Source: Heliopora coerulea (lineage: Eukaryota > Cnidaria > Anthozoa > Scleralcyonacea > Helioporidae). From it: a DNA stretch of 64,000 nt. This document shows, one piece after another, positions 22,158-31,828 of the stretch (the stretch's first letter is position 1; each line of letters starts with the position of its first letter). The stretch spans positions 38,076 through 102,075 of the forward strand of contig JASJOG010000584.1 in the NCBI GenBank assembly GCA_030142905.1, given 5' to 3'. A model generated the notes under the pieces. The model saw nothing but the letters and a program-made list of their open reading frames with translations. It made no database searches and was not told where the DNA came from. The position numbers were made by a program, and so were the translations under genes.

Positions 22158-23407
22158 TTATCTTGTTTTTAAAATTTGGATTGAAGATAAATCTTTATTT
22201 ACAATATTTAGCAAACCATCACTTATAACAAATATACTACACATTACATTTGCAGAAATAGCAGTTTTTTTTAATTTCTAGCAATAATCCAGACTGTGTT
22301 TACTAATTTTTTACCAGTTCCATAAACAAAGTTGTCATCTAATGTTCTTAAATCAATACATAATGCAAATGAATCTTTGTAGAATTTTTCAATATCCATA
22401 ACTGCATCACAGTCAAAATAATTACATCGAAATATTCTAAGTGCTTCTTCAAAAAATCTTCTTTTCGGAAATCCTTGGGAATATATGCTATTTGGAACCC
22501 CTTCAACACTAATTTTAACATCCGTTATATTTGGATAAACAAATTGCTCACTATCTGTTACAGTTTTATTTCTAAATAACAGTACAACCGCTTTCATACT
22601 TTTCCGTGGGATATTTATGGTTTCATTGTGTAAAGTAGCGTTTTTATCCCATTCTACCGTTTTCATCAAAGTTACATAATTATATGATAGTGATCTTCCT
22701 GTGGTGTAATTTGTTAAAATATCAGTTGCTAAATCCTGGTTTTCAATTGTTTCATATTCCAATTCTAAATTTTCCAACTTATATCCACCAACACTTTCAC
22801 CACTTTGCGCTACCATAATTTCACTTGCTTTTGGGAAAGTTAAAATATATTGAAAATTATTAATCATTCCATAAGGAGCATATAATCCATGATCCGAGAG
22901 TATTTTTTCTAATTTTAAGCATTGTTTTGTTCCATAAATATCAAACATTAATTTATCACTAACTTTTTCTGTACTTCCACTTGTTGCCCCAGAGTCATCT
23001 TTTGAAATTAATTTTCTCAAATTTTCACTTGCTAACCCATATTCAACCATATCTGCTCTTTCGGATTTAGTTTTCCAGAGATCTTTGTAAATTTCCAAAA
23101 TAGATTCTCCACTATTATCATAAACAATTTCACCTGCAAATTTAACAACTAATCTTTTCTTTAACAATTTTGATAAATTATTTAAAAACCATGATTTAGC
23201 ATTTGAATTTTTAAAATTAAATAACAATCTTAATGAATCAGGTACAAGACACAAATTAGGGTTTAATTTTGGAATATCTATATAAAGGTCTTCTTCTGGG
23301 TTTACTGAATTCGGATTCAAAGTTACAACATGTCTTGTTCTGATTCCTTTAATATCACTCATTTTTGATCTTTTATATCCTGGGTATAGTTCGTTTATTC
23401 TATTCAT
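22158..23407 (-). pseudogene. Major capsid-like protein (F54H12.2-type), frameshifted at C-terminus
   Basis: The open frame 22271-23407 gives 378 aa resembling the Polinton protein often annotated as F54H12.2-like in animal genomes. Characteristic blocks are LMFDIYGTKQCLKLEKIL, then ILTFPKASEIMVAQSGE, VGGYKLENLELEYETI, INIPRKSMKAVVLLF and FALCIDLRTLDDNFVYG. Two frame changes close to the end (one near 22297, one in the A-run near 22266-22273) divert it. Continued similarity to the family C-terminus runs on to a TAA at 22158-22160. Assignment as the double-jelly-roll major capsid protein is from family knowledge and is not certain. The start follows a TATAATAAAAA stretch. Confidence 0.65.
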
Positions 23408-23486
23408 TTTTTATTATATAAAAAAAATTTTTTTTATTCTTTATCCTTTTTATTTTTCTTTCGGTATTCTTTGCCCACTTGCAGCT

Positions 23487-24885
23487 TCACTGCGGAGAGC
23501 TTCGCTCGATCGTTCTAGCTTGCTTCACTCGCTTATATTCTTCATATAAAAAGTAAGTAATTGCAATAGCTAATATCCATAAATTTTTAGCTAAAAAATT
23601 AATACCTTTTGCACCAAATGCTAATATTTGTGAAATTAAATTTAAAAGTGCTGAAAAAACTGCGCCTAAATTTTTACCTATATTTGCAATTGCTTTTGCT
23701 ACTTTTCCAACTGCATTTGCACCTAGTTTTAATGCCATTCTTGCTCTCATAACTATTAAAGTAATTATACCTGCTACAGAAATTGCTACTGCTGATAAAC
23801 CTAATAAATTTTCTTTTGCCCATTTTTTAAATCTTTCTAATCTACCGAGGTCGGAATCTTCAATATTTTCATTTAAAATTTGTATTCCTTCTTCACTAAT
23901 TGGTTTTTCATTAATTTCAAGTCTCGTTCTATCTGCATATAATTTTGCAATTTCTGAAAAACCTTCATATATACTTTTTTGTGGTTCAGCTGATTCTAAA
24001 TCAGCTTTATTTTTCCAATATTCATATTCTCTATCAAATGATTTAATTTTTTCACGTAAAACATTTTTTCTTTCATTTTCTGATAAATCAAAATAATCAA
24101 CACCACCAACCGGAGAGACAGCTTCTTCAAAATTTAATAAACCTGTAAATTCTCTCAATTCATCTGAATCAAATAATGATCTTCTTGGATCATTTTCATC
24201 TTTAACTAATTTGTTCAAGTTATTTTCATCAATTATTCTATTAACTTCATTATCAATTTGTGAAATGGTGTTTTCAACTATATTTTTTCTCTCAATCTCT
24301 TTCATTTCAATATTTTCATCGTATATTTTTTCATCTATAATAGAATCTGGTGTTTTTTTATATTCTTGTTTTGCTTTTTCAAAAATATCTCTGAATTCTT
24401 TAACATTTTTATTATTCTTTCTTACAAATAACTCTGGTTCATTACCGGTAGCATTACCAATTTTTACATCTTTGAAAAAAATTGAAACATTTCCTTTTTC
24501 ATCTTTAACAAACCTAGTTTTTTCTAACAATATCTTATTATTTTTTCCATTTTTCTTTTCAGGAGCGAAATCAAATATATCTTTGAAAGTATTTTTTTTA
24601 TCACTAGTTACTGATCTTTTAATTCCTCCCCAATTTTTTTTTGAATCTTTTAAAGTAATTTTCAGACTCAGGATTTTTAACCCTAACTTCATTTTGACCA
24701 GTTTGGTCAGTTTGACTTGTTAGAGGCAACAATCTAGTTGTTTCTCCAGTATCTGAATTTGTATCAGCAAAATTTCCTCCACTTGTTTCACCACCTTAGT
24801 CCTCACGTTCTTCTTCTTCTTCTTCCTCGCGGTCTCTTATATTTCTATCATTTAATTCTATATCATCAAAACCGTTATTATCCAT
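23487..24885 (-). pseudogene. Polinton membrane protein with C-terminal hydrophobic segments, broken
   Basis: The likely start is ATG at 24883-24885, within TATAAAATAAATGG. Codon 30 is TAA (24796-24798), after an acidic Glu run. The frame then shifts in a 9-base homopolymer at 24634-24642 and continues as the 401-codon frame 23487-24692. The body is charged (residues 30-270 of that frame). The C-terminal 130 residues contain GLSAVAISVAGIITLIV, a glycine/alanine helical region and a final membrane segment NLWILAIAITYFLYEEYKR. Similar proteins occur in other animal Polintons; a virion membrane-active role is guesswork. The last codons run into GC-rich minihairpin sequence. Confidence 0.65.
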
Positions 24886-25002
24886 TTATTTTATACATTT
24901 TGAATATTTTCTTCCGCGATCGCAGCTTAGCTGCTGGACCTCTGGTCCTGAGGACTTTGTCCGATCAGAGCGCTTTGCGCGATCCAAGAGTTATGTTTAT
25001 TG
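24886..25002. repeat. Intergenic cluster of GC-rich minihairpins
   Basis: Within an AT-rich element this spacer holds four back-to-back perfect hairpins with 3-nt loops: GCAGC/GCTGC (24922-24934), GGACC/GGTCC (24936-24948), GGAC/GTCC (24952-24962) and GCGC/GCGC (24970-24980). They lie between the integrase stop and the membrane-protein start, so they could act at transcript ends. That role is inference. Confidence 0.8.
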
Positions 25003-26124
25003 TTATAACCTTCCCACTTTACCAACACCATATTTTTTCCTTTCACTTTTTTTCATTTTTAATATTTTCTCTACTTTATATAAGTTATTTTTATCCACAG
25101 CAGATACAGCAGACAATTCCTGTTCATAAAATTTTCCAATAATTGGTTCTCCTTCAAGGTCTTCCACTTCATACATGTTTGGATCACCTCTAAATACTTT
25201 TACAATTTTAAAAATTTCTTCTGTAAAATTAGCTTCATAACCTTTTTTAAAGATATTCTTATATTTAGAAATTCTAACAGTATCACCAATTTTGAATTTA
25301 GGTAAAGGTAAATCTCCCAATGGATGACCATATAATGTATTCCACACTTGGTCTTTGTTAGATTCATTTACATCAACAGGTTTCATTAATATACTCTTGT
25401 GTTTAGTATTATTATAATTTTTTACAAGGTTTTTCAATATGTTAACCCAATTATAAGTTTTATTGTTGTAGAAATATTTCCACATGGATGTTTTTAAAGT
25501 TCGATTAAATCTTTCAACTATAGCTGCTTTTTTAACAGATTTAGAGGAAAAATATTCAACATCATACCCCCTCAATAACCCCTTTACACCAAAATTATAA
25601 AATTCTTTTCCTTCATCAAATTGCACTACATTTGGATATTTACCAAATCTTTTTTCGAATTTATTCAATAATTTATTCGCAGCTAACATCATGTTATAAG
25701 TATCTTTTCTGTAGACAGGAATAGCAAACGCATATCGACTCAAAATTTCAACAGCAGTAAGAATCCAGTAATAATCTTCATTATCTTTTTTATATTTTTT
25801 CATATCAATTAAATCCATTTGTATTTGGTCTCCCAAGTCTTTAACAAATGTTTTTTGAAATTTATGTCTTTTTACAATTGGTTTAAATCTTGTAAAAGTA
25901 TTTTGTGTTTTTAACCATTCTTTCACAATTTTTCTACTAACATTTAATCCCTTTGGAAGTCTGTCTTTTACTTTTTGATAAAGTCTTTCTGCAGAGTGAT
26001 AACCTGTTTTAGGATTGTAATAAATATCTCTTAACTCTTGTTCAATAACGAACATGTCTACCGACATGTTCGCGGCACCTTTGGTGTCGCCATTGTGACT
26101 AAGCTTTGATGTGTCTTGATTCAT
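25003..26124 (-). CDS. Polinton retroviral-type integrase
   Basis: 373 aa, intact. The catalytic core shows the D-D-E triad: Asp104 in IQMDLIDM, Asp170 in VVQFDEGKEF and Glu204 in KAAIVERFNRTLK. An N-terminal helical region (residues 25-75) precedes the core. A C-terminal SH3/chromo-like part begins near FKIGDTVRISKYK (residue 277) and reaches EDLEGEPIIGKFYEQEL. It resembles the F54H12.3-type transposon integrases of animal Polintons. It catalyses element insertion, with the 6-bp duplication expected. It is divergent from the 26146 gene, with only 21 bp between starts. Minihairpins at 26049-26072 and 26076-26086 lie inside its N-terminal codons. Confidence 0.93.
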   Translation of the reverse strand: MNQDTSKLSHNGDTKGAANMSVDMFVIEQELRDIYYNPKTGYHSAERLYQKVKDRLPKGLNVSRKIVKEWLKTQNTFTRFKPIVKRHKFQKTFVKDLGDQIQMDLIDMKKYKKDNEDYYWILTAVEILSRYAFAIPVYRKDTYNMMLAANKLLNKFEKRFGKYPNVVQFDEGKEFYNFGVKGLLRGYDVEYFSSKSVKKAAIVERFNRTLKTSMWKYFYNNKTYNWVNILKNLVKNYNNTKHKSILMKPVDVNESNKDQVWNTLYGHPLGDLPLPKFKIGDTVRISKYKNIFKKGYEANFTEEIFKIVKVFRGDPNMYEVEDLEGEPIIGKFYEQELSAVSAVDKNNLYKVEKILKMKKSERKKYGVGKVGRL

Positions 26125-26151
26125 TTATTTTTATTAAAATAAATAATGAAT
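26119..26151. promoter_or_regulatory. Divergent start region, imperfect palindrome
   Basis: Only 21 bp separate the integrase start (26124, minus) from the 534-aa gene start (26146, plus). The sequence across both starts is an imperfect palindrome, ATTCATTTATTTTTAT mirrored by ATAAATAATGAAT, so each gene begins with the same AAATAAAT-type motif. Confidence 0.6.
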
Positions 26152-27750
26152 GTTAGTGATTCAGTTGAAAAAGCGGAACGCAAATATTATGGAAACCAAT
26201 ATGATTTTGTGGTTAATGAAAGAAAAATTTTGGATAAAAAGTTTAAAGAAAATTTTTTGAAAAAATATCCATATGCAGACATGACAAAGTTTTATTTCGA
26301 GCATGATATTAATAAAGATGGAAGTTGGGAAAAAACAATAACATATTTTAAAAACAATGGGTACATTTCAACAGACATAAATTCAGATACATTTAAAAAT
26401 GACCCAAATATGACAAAGTATTTGTATATTAACAAACCAATTCCCTTCGGTCAGCGCTCCGCTGTACCTCACTTTCCAAAAATTTGGAAACTTGGTGGAA
26501 GTATACAAGAATTACCAAAAGGTAAAAGACATGTTGATTATTCAGGAAAACATTATTATTGGGATAATTTTCCTATGCAGTATATTTTAAGTTATCCTAT
26601 TAACCAGTTTAGAATTTATGGTAGTAATACAGATTATTTTCAAAGTAATTTACCTGGGTTGAATATAACTACAAATGATAATGCAAAATTTTCTCTAAGT
26701 GAACCATATTTTCAAAGCATAATTGGAACATGGATTGCAACTTATGGATGTGGAATTTCAATCCAACATTTATTATTTAATTCAAATACACCAAAACAAA
26801 TTACGTCATTTATGAGGTTTCATCTATATTTTACAGTTAGAAGAATTATGCATCAATTGAAAAATGGTGATGATAAAATATTTTATAAATTTAATGCTGG
26901 TTTTTTAAAAGATCACTATCCAAAATGGACTTATCAAGAAATTATGAACCTGAAAGGTGAACATTTAGGTCAAGATGTTGTTGGCACAAACCCATGGAAA
27001 AGATATAATCATGGTCCAGGTCAAATTAGAGACACTCAAAATGATTATAAAAAATTTGTTCCAAAATTGTCAAATGGATTAATAAAAAATGGAACTGAAT
27101 TATTGAATCAAAGCATTGAAGCATATCTTTATTCAATCCTTGGAGCACAAGCAAGAACTAGACAAAGTATTGTTTCAAATAGAGCTTCAGCTTTAGAAAC
27201 ACAAAAGGCTTTTAGACAAATTTTTGAAGATTCAATTATAAATTATGACACTTCAACCTGGATAAATAATATGAATACAGCTATAACCGCAACAAATGTG
27301 GTTTTAAATACAGCTATAAGTCCAACTTTATGGTTAATTCCATCATCTTTAATTATTTTAAAAAATCCTATTGAAGGATATAATAATAAATTAAAAGTTT
27401 CTGATGAAAATATGGTTTTTGGAATTAACGAAAATTTAAATTACTACGGTGGAGAAAACAAAACAAAATTACAGGGAAACGAAGTAAAGAAAAATGAAAT
27501 AAAGAAAAAAGACAACAAAAATGACAACAAAAATGATCGACCGAAGGTCTCAGCACCAAAGGTGCAAATAAAGAAAAAAGATATAAGGAAAAAAGACAAC
27601 AAAAATGAACCCAAAGAAGACAACAAAAATGATAACAAAAATAATATGTTAAAAGACATTTCAAAAACACCCATTGGGTCAAGCGAAAATTTATGGATTT
27701 TATCTTTTTCAATAGTTGGAGGAGTTTTAATTGCAAAATATTTATTATAA
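26146..27750 (+). CDS. Conserved Polinton structural-type protein, 534 aa
   Basis: Intact long frame. Blocks such as YPYADMTKFYFEHDINKDGSW, VPHFPKIWKLGGSIQELP, HYYWDNFPMQYILSYPINQ and GSQARTR-like LGAQARTRQSIVSNRAS recur, from memory, in cnidarian Polinton proteins of unknown function. The C-terminal 100 residues are Lys/Asn/Asp-rich low complexity (KKDNKNDNKND), and the last segment (LWILSFSIVGGVLIAKYLL) is a predicted membrane anchor. A virion or capsid-associated role is inferred from position beside the putative minor capsid gene. I do not assign it a jelly-roll fold. Minihairpins at 26452-26464, 27539-27549 and 27553-27565 lie in the frame. Confidence 0.8.
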   Translation: MNVSDSVEKAERKYYGNQYDFVVNERKILDKKFKENFLKKYPYADMTKFYFEHDINKDGSWEKTITYFKNNGYISTDINSDTFKNDPNMTKYLYINKPIPFGQRSAVPHFPKIWKLGGSIQELPKGKRHVDYSGKHYYWDNFPMQYILSYPINQFRIYGSNTDYFQSNLPGLNITTNDNAKFSLSEPYFQSIIGTWIATYGCGISIQHLLFNSNTPKQITSFMRFHLYFTVRRIMHQLKNGDDKIFYKFNAGFLKDHYPKWTYQEIMNLKGEHLGQDVVGTNPWKRYNHGPGQIRDTQNDYKKFVPKLSNGLIKNGTELLNQSIEAYLYSILGAQARTRQSIVSNRASALETQKAFRQIFEDSIINYDTSTWINNMNTAITATNVVLNTAISPTLWLIPSSLIILKNPIEGYNNKLKVSDENMVFGINENLNYYGGENKTKLQGNEVKKNEIKKKDNKNDNKNDRPKVSAPKVQIKKKDIRKKDNKNEPKEDNKNDNKNNMLKDISKTPIGSSENLWILSFSIVGGVLIAKYLL

Positions 27751-27755
27751 AATAA

Positions 27756-28430
27756 ATGACAATATCTTTAAAAATTTTTATCCCAAAAAATGAAACCGGC
27801 GACGGTTGTGAAAAAACAATTGCATTAGACGAACCAATAATGTTAAACAATTGTTCAGAGATTTTTGTAAAATCTATAAGTATTTTTTGGAATTATAATA
27901 ATTTGGATGCAAATATTTATCATTATACCTATAATAATACAAAAATTGGATTCAAAGATGGGTATTATACCTTTAATATTTTAAAAACAGAATTTGAAAA
28001 TGTTGGAAAAATAGAACTGGAACAAATTGATTTTTCAGGAAAATGTACAATAAAATCAGATAAAACATTAAATTTACAAACATTTGCACCCATACTAGGA
28101 TTTCCTGTTAATAAAGTTATATCTCCAAATACATTAACTGAAAGTGACAATGAAGTAAATATCAACAATAATTTGGAATATGTAAACATAAGTTGTAACA
28201 TGATTGACAAAAGTAAAAATTTTGTAAATGGAAAAAAAAGTGACATTCTTATACAAGTTCCAATAACAACACAACAAACACTAAAAGGTAGTATTTCTAG
28301 AATTTATCCTCCCTCCGAAGACAAAGGGGTTAAATTATCAAATGGAATTTATAATGAAATAAAATTCAAAGTGGAAGGAAACAATGGTGATTCAATTGGA
28401 AATGTTCTATTAGAAGTCAAAATTAAATAA
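27756..28430 (+). CDS. Putative minor capsid (penton-like, single jelly-roll) protein
   Basis: 224 aa, intact. It starts 5 bp after the upstream stop, inside TATAAAATAAATGA; the stop codon itself forms part of the motif. The protein is beta-rich, with alternating hydrophobic strands, a central GFKDGYYTFNILKTEF block, and a C-terminal series VPITTQQTLKGSIS, NEIKFKVEGNNGDSIG, VLLEVKIK. Size and strand pattern fit the single-jelly-roll minor capsid proteins of Polintons. I cannot confirm this without structure prediction. Position next to the 534-aa and fibre genes supports a virion role. Confidence 0.6.
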   Translation: MTISLKIFIPKNETGDGCEKTIALDEPIMLNNCSEIFVKSISIFWNYNNLDANIYHYTYNNTKIGFKDGYYTFNILKTEFENVGKIELEQIDFSGKCTIKSDKTLNLQTFAPILGFPVNKVISPNTLTESDNEVNINNNLEYVNISCNMIDKSKNFVNGKKSDILIQVPITTQQTLKGSISRIYPPSEDKGVKLSNGIYNEIKFKVEGNNGDSIGNVLLEVKIK

Positions 28431-28449
28431 TTTTGTTATTATAAAATAA

Positions 28450-29645
28450 ATGAGTTTATTTTATGGATATGAAAACAAACATGAATCTTTAAAATCTGAT
28501 GTAACAGGAAAGCTATCTACTACAGGAGGAGATATGACAGGAAACATTAACATGGGCTCTCATCATATAATAACATCAGTTGACCCAACAGAAAATTCAC
28601 ATTTAGCAAGAAAAAAATACGTTGATGACCATGTCTCAAACCATACAACAACAAATTTTCTATCAAAAACAGGAGGAACAATGGTGGGAAATATTATCAT
28701 GGGGGATAATAAAATTAAAACAAATGCGAATCCTATAAATGATAAAGACCTTTGTAGGAAGAAATACGTTGACACCGTATTGACGGCAGTTTAAACATTC
28801 TCAAAAAGGATGTTAGTTTTTCAGTGCTGAAAGATAATTTTTCTTTGAAATTTCATAATTTATATTTTGTTGAATATAATTCAATTTATGATTTGTTATT
28901 TGAAAGAAACGGTGGAAAAGTAAAAGAATTAATTGATTATGGAATTGAAGGAAACAATTTTAAACAAACAACAAAAAGTCTTCAACCTTCCTTGTGTTTA
29001 GAAAGCGAAAAAGAAAATAATAAATATTTTTTAAAATTTAACGGCGGTAGAATGATTTCAGATTCCAACATTAATCCAATATCAGGAAAAAAAGATATTG
29101 TAAATGTTTTTGTTGTTTATAAATTGAATTCTGTTCCTTCATCTGGAAATGATTGGTTAAGAGGAGGAATTTTTGGACATGATAATGGAGGATGGGATAA
29201 ATTTGTTTGTTTTGCAAATCCATCCACAAAAGAATTAGTTATTTCTGGAGGTAGTGCTGATTTCTTTGGTATTGGTTCAAATCCTGTAAATCATAAAACA
29301 CCAATTGCCGCTTTTCAATCAAAAGCAAATGCTGGAGTTTTGAATAAATGGATATGTTTGAGTATTCATTGGGATATGTATACAACACCAAATAATGATG
29401 AAAGTAGTGTTTATTGTAATGGAAAAAAGTTAACATCTTTTACATCTAAAACTGTTTCAGGAGATACAACTTTAACAATTGGAGATATAAAGAATACAAA
29501 AAATAACACAAATTCACCTTTTGATGGATCAATATCTTTTTTTTCAATTTTAAAACACGAAAAAATGACAGAAAAAGAAATTTTGTTTTATCATTATGTT
29601 CTTTGTAATTTATGCAACGTTGATCATGATAATATAAGTATATAA
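28450..29645 (+). pseudogene. Fibre-like protein 1: tail-fibre repeats plus LamG-like head, one frameshift
   Basis: The first frame (28450-28794) contains two copies of a phage tail-fibre-type repeat: LSTTGGDMTGNINMGSHHI ending ARKKYVDDHV, and LSKTGGTMVGNIIMGDNKI ending CRKKYVDTV. A frameshift near 28780 leads into 28824-29645, a beta-rich domain of about 250 aa with LamG/concanavalin-like blocks (VFVVYKLNSV, WICLSIHWDMY, VYCNGKKLTSF, DGSISFFSIL). The organisation, a trimeric shaft then a jelly-roll head, suggests receptor binding at the virion surface. That is inference. A paralogue follows directly. Confidence 0.7.
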
Positions 29646-29650
29646 AATAA

Positions 29651-30668
29651 ATGAGTGTTATATTTAATGATGATGATTTTAGCTCAAAAAGAAAAAATTT
29701 CATTTTAAATGAATTTGATAAAAAATTATCAAAAACAGGTGGAACAATGACTGGGGATTTGAATATGGGAAATCATCATATTCTTCATGCAGCAAATTAT
29801 GTTCCATCTTCTGATCATCATGTTGTGACTAAAAAATACGTCAACGACCGTGTGACACCAAATAGAATTGCAAATATTTATAATTTACAAATGGATGATG
29901 AAGGAATTTTTGATGTGAAAGATGATAATAATTATATAGAATATGTTGGAAGCAATAAAATGGTTGAAAAACTTTTGAATTTGTCAAGAAAAAAAGATTG
30001 GATTTTCAAACAAGATGATATAAACAAACAACCATTTTTCAAAAAATCCTCAATTAATAATAATTTTTATTGTATTCAATACCTTGGACAGAAACAATTT
30101 ACATTTAACTTGTGAAGAAAATATTTTAAGTTATCAATACTTGAATTTTTACTTTGTATATGGTTTAAAATCATTAAATTCATCTAACAATGAGGTGTCG
30201 TTGTTTAAAATCATAGATAATGAAACAACAAGTCAACCAGATCCTTATAATTTTGGTATTTCTTATCGTAATTCATTATTATTTATCACAAATTCATCCA
30301 CGCTTTTAGTTTCAAATAACAGATGGCAATTGAAAGCAAATGCAACTCAAATAAACAAATTAATATGTCTTTCTGTTCATTGGGATCAAAATAACCTCAG
30401 TGGTGGTAAAAAAGGAAATTTTTATGTGGATGGAAAAGAAATTGTTTCTTTCAATACAACTGCTAGAAAGTATCACACTCCAAATATGAAAATTTATCTT
30501 GGATCAAAAAATAAAGACCATGGAAAAATGGATGGAGAAATATTATATGTATATGTTTCAACAAGAAAAATGAAATATCCAGAAATTGTTTTAAATCATT
30601 ATCTTCTTTGTAAAAAATATAGTGTTGATTTTGATGAAGATGAAATATTAAAATATATATCTAAATAA
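29651..30668 (+). pseudogene. Fibre-like protein 2: paralogue of the preceding gene, one frameshift
   Basis: It begins MSVIFNDDDFSSK, then one shaft repeat LSKTGGTMTGDLNMGNHHI ending TKKYVNDRV. The frame breaks near 30083 and resumes in 30084-30668, with LICLSVHWDQNN, NFYVDGKEIVSFN, KIYLGSKNK and ILYVYVSTRKM matching the LamG-like head of the first copy block for block. It lies 5 bp after the upstream gene. A tandem duplication with sequence divergence in the head suggests alternative binding specificities. The two frameshifts are at different places, so independent decay is more likely than a shared programmed shift. Confidence 0.7.
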
Positions 30669-30930
30669 ATTTTAAATAACGTTTGAATAAATTTTAAATA
30701 ACTTTGAATAACCACAAATGTTATTTAAAATTTACTTGACTTTTATTTAATTTTATTTATAAATAACTTTGAATAAATTTTGAATAAATTTTGAATAACT
30801 TTTGAATAAATTTTGAATAAATTTTGAATAAAAAAATTTTACTTGTTTTTTATTTGAAATCTATTTAATTTTACTTGTGAATAACTTGAATAACTTTTGA
30901 ATAAATTTTAAATAACTTTTGAATAAATAA
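30669..30930. repeat. Intergenic AT-rich repeat, GAATAAATTTT units
   Basis: A 262-bp spacer, the longest within the element. It is made almost entirely of variants of AATAAATTTTGAATAACTTT in loose tandem array, with no coding frame. It separates the fibre block from the small-protein block and could be an origin, enhancer or terminator region; this is inference. Confidence 0.75.
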
Positions 30931-31485
30931 ATGAGTGAAGACAGTAAAACAAATAAAGTAACAGCAGTTGAAAAATCTGAAAAAGCAAAAGACCCAAAAA
31001 AAGTGGAATTGGGAAAAAGATTGGCAAAAATTTCAAGACAAGCAAAAGAAAGAAAAGCAAAAATGCGGAACGAAGCAAACCGCAAAGCAGACCGCGAAGC
31101 GGGTCACGAAAGAACCCGTTTTGCAAAAGAAATAAATGATTACGTAGATTTCAGATATTTTGTTGGCGGCGTAACAATTGTCGCTGCACTTGGAGGTTTA
31201 TATTACGCATATAAAAATGACAAAATACAAATGAAACTATTTGAAAGAAGCGAAAGTGAGCGAAGCGACCGTGAAAGTGAGCGAAGCGAACGAAGCGAAG
31301 CTGCAAGTGAAGAAGAAAACAAAAAAGTTAAGACTATAAATAAAAATGACTATGAAATTACTAAATGTAAACCAGAAGCTTCGCTTCTGAGTCCGAAGGC
31401 CAATTCACGCTTCGCGACGGCTACACCGTGTTCTATAAAAAAACCTGTGAAATCTGTAAGAAAACAAAATGAGCGACTTGAGTGA
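30931..31485 (+). CDS. Basic single-span membrane protein, minihairpin-derived C-terminus
   Basis: 184 aa. The N-terminal 65 residues are very basic and helical (GKRLAKISRQAKERKAKM). One membrane segment (YFVGGVTIVAALGGLYYAYK, about residues 76-95) follows. The C-terminal third is a Ser/Glu/Arg repeat (SESERSDRESERSERSEA) encoded by tandem GAAAGTGAGCGAAGCGA DNA, then a Lys/Pro-rich end containing further hairpin sequence. Function unknown. The repeat-rich tail may be non-conserved insertion of the minihairpin sequence family. Confidence 0.65.
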   Translation: MSEDSKTNKVTAVEKSEKAKDPKKVELGKRLAKISRQAKERKAKMRNEANRKADREAGHERTRFAKEINDYVDFRYFVGGVTIVAALGGLYYAYKNDKIQMKLFERSESERSDRESERSERSEAASEEENKKVKTINKNDYEITKCKPEASLLSPKANSRFATATPCSIKKPVKSVRKQNERLE

Positions 31486-31564
31486 AGCGAAAGTGTGCGA
31501 AGCGAAAGTGAGCAAAGCGAAAGCGAACAAAGTTTGCAAAAAATTTTTATATATGTATAAATAA

Positions 31565-31798
31565 ATGGGTGAAATGAATAGAAAAGAAGTTATGAATGAA
31601 TTATATGATTCTACAATAATTACATTGGGTGCTGTTGGAGTTGGAATGATATCAAGAAAAGTAATTAGCGATAGTTTATCAACACCATCTACTTTAGTTC
31701 CTAGTTTAAAACTAGCAGCAGCTGTGGGTTTATCATCGCTTGCAGTAAAATATGCTCAAGACAAAAAATGGATTCCTTCTAATCCTTTCAAGTCATAA
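31565..31798 (+). CDS. Small hydrophobic Polinton protein, 77 aa
   Basis: Begins MGEMNRKEVMNELYD at a TATAAATAAATGG motif. Two hydrophobic segments (TIITLGAVGVGMISRKVI and LVPSLKLAAAVGLSSLAVKYA) suggest a hairpin membrane protein. Gly2 alone does not make a good myristoylation site. Not recognised. It is one of four small genes before the polymerase. Confidence 0.6.
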   Translation: MGEMNRKEVMNELYDSTIITLGAVGVGMISRKVISDSLSTPSTLVPSLKLAAAVGLSSLAVKYAQDKKWIPSNPFKS

Positions 31799-31828
31799 AA
31801 TATAAAAATATGAAAATTATAAAAATAA

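Noticed and set aside
24211..24723. 170-codon plus-strand frame, and the 134-codon frame at 24738-25142
   Set aside because: Antisense to the membrane-protein and integrase genes. They are Phe/Ser/Leu-rich as expected for shadows of Lys/Glu-rich AT-biased genes.
27425..27850. 141-codon minus frame
   Set aside because: Antisense to the Lys/Asn-rich tail of the 534-aa gene; a composition artefact.
28450..30668. Programmed ribosomal frameshifting in the fibre genes
   Set aside because: Shift sites differ between paralogues and no common slippery site was seen. Decay is simpler, with six other lesions in the element.
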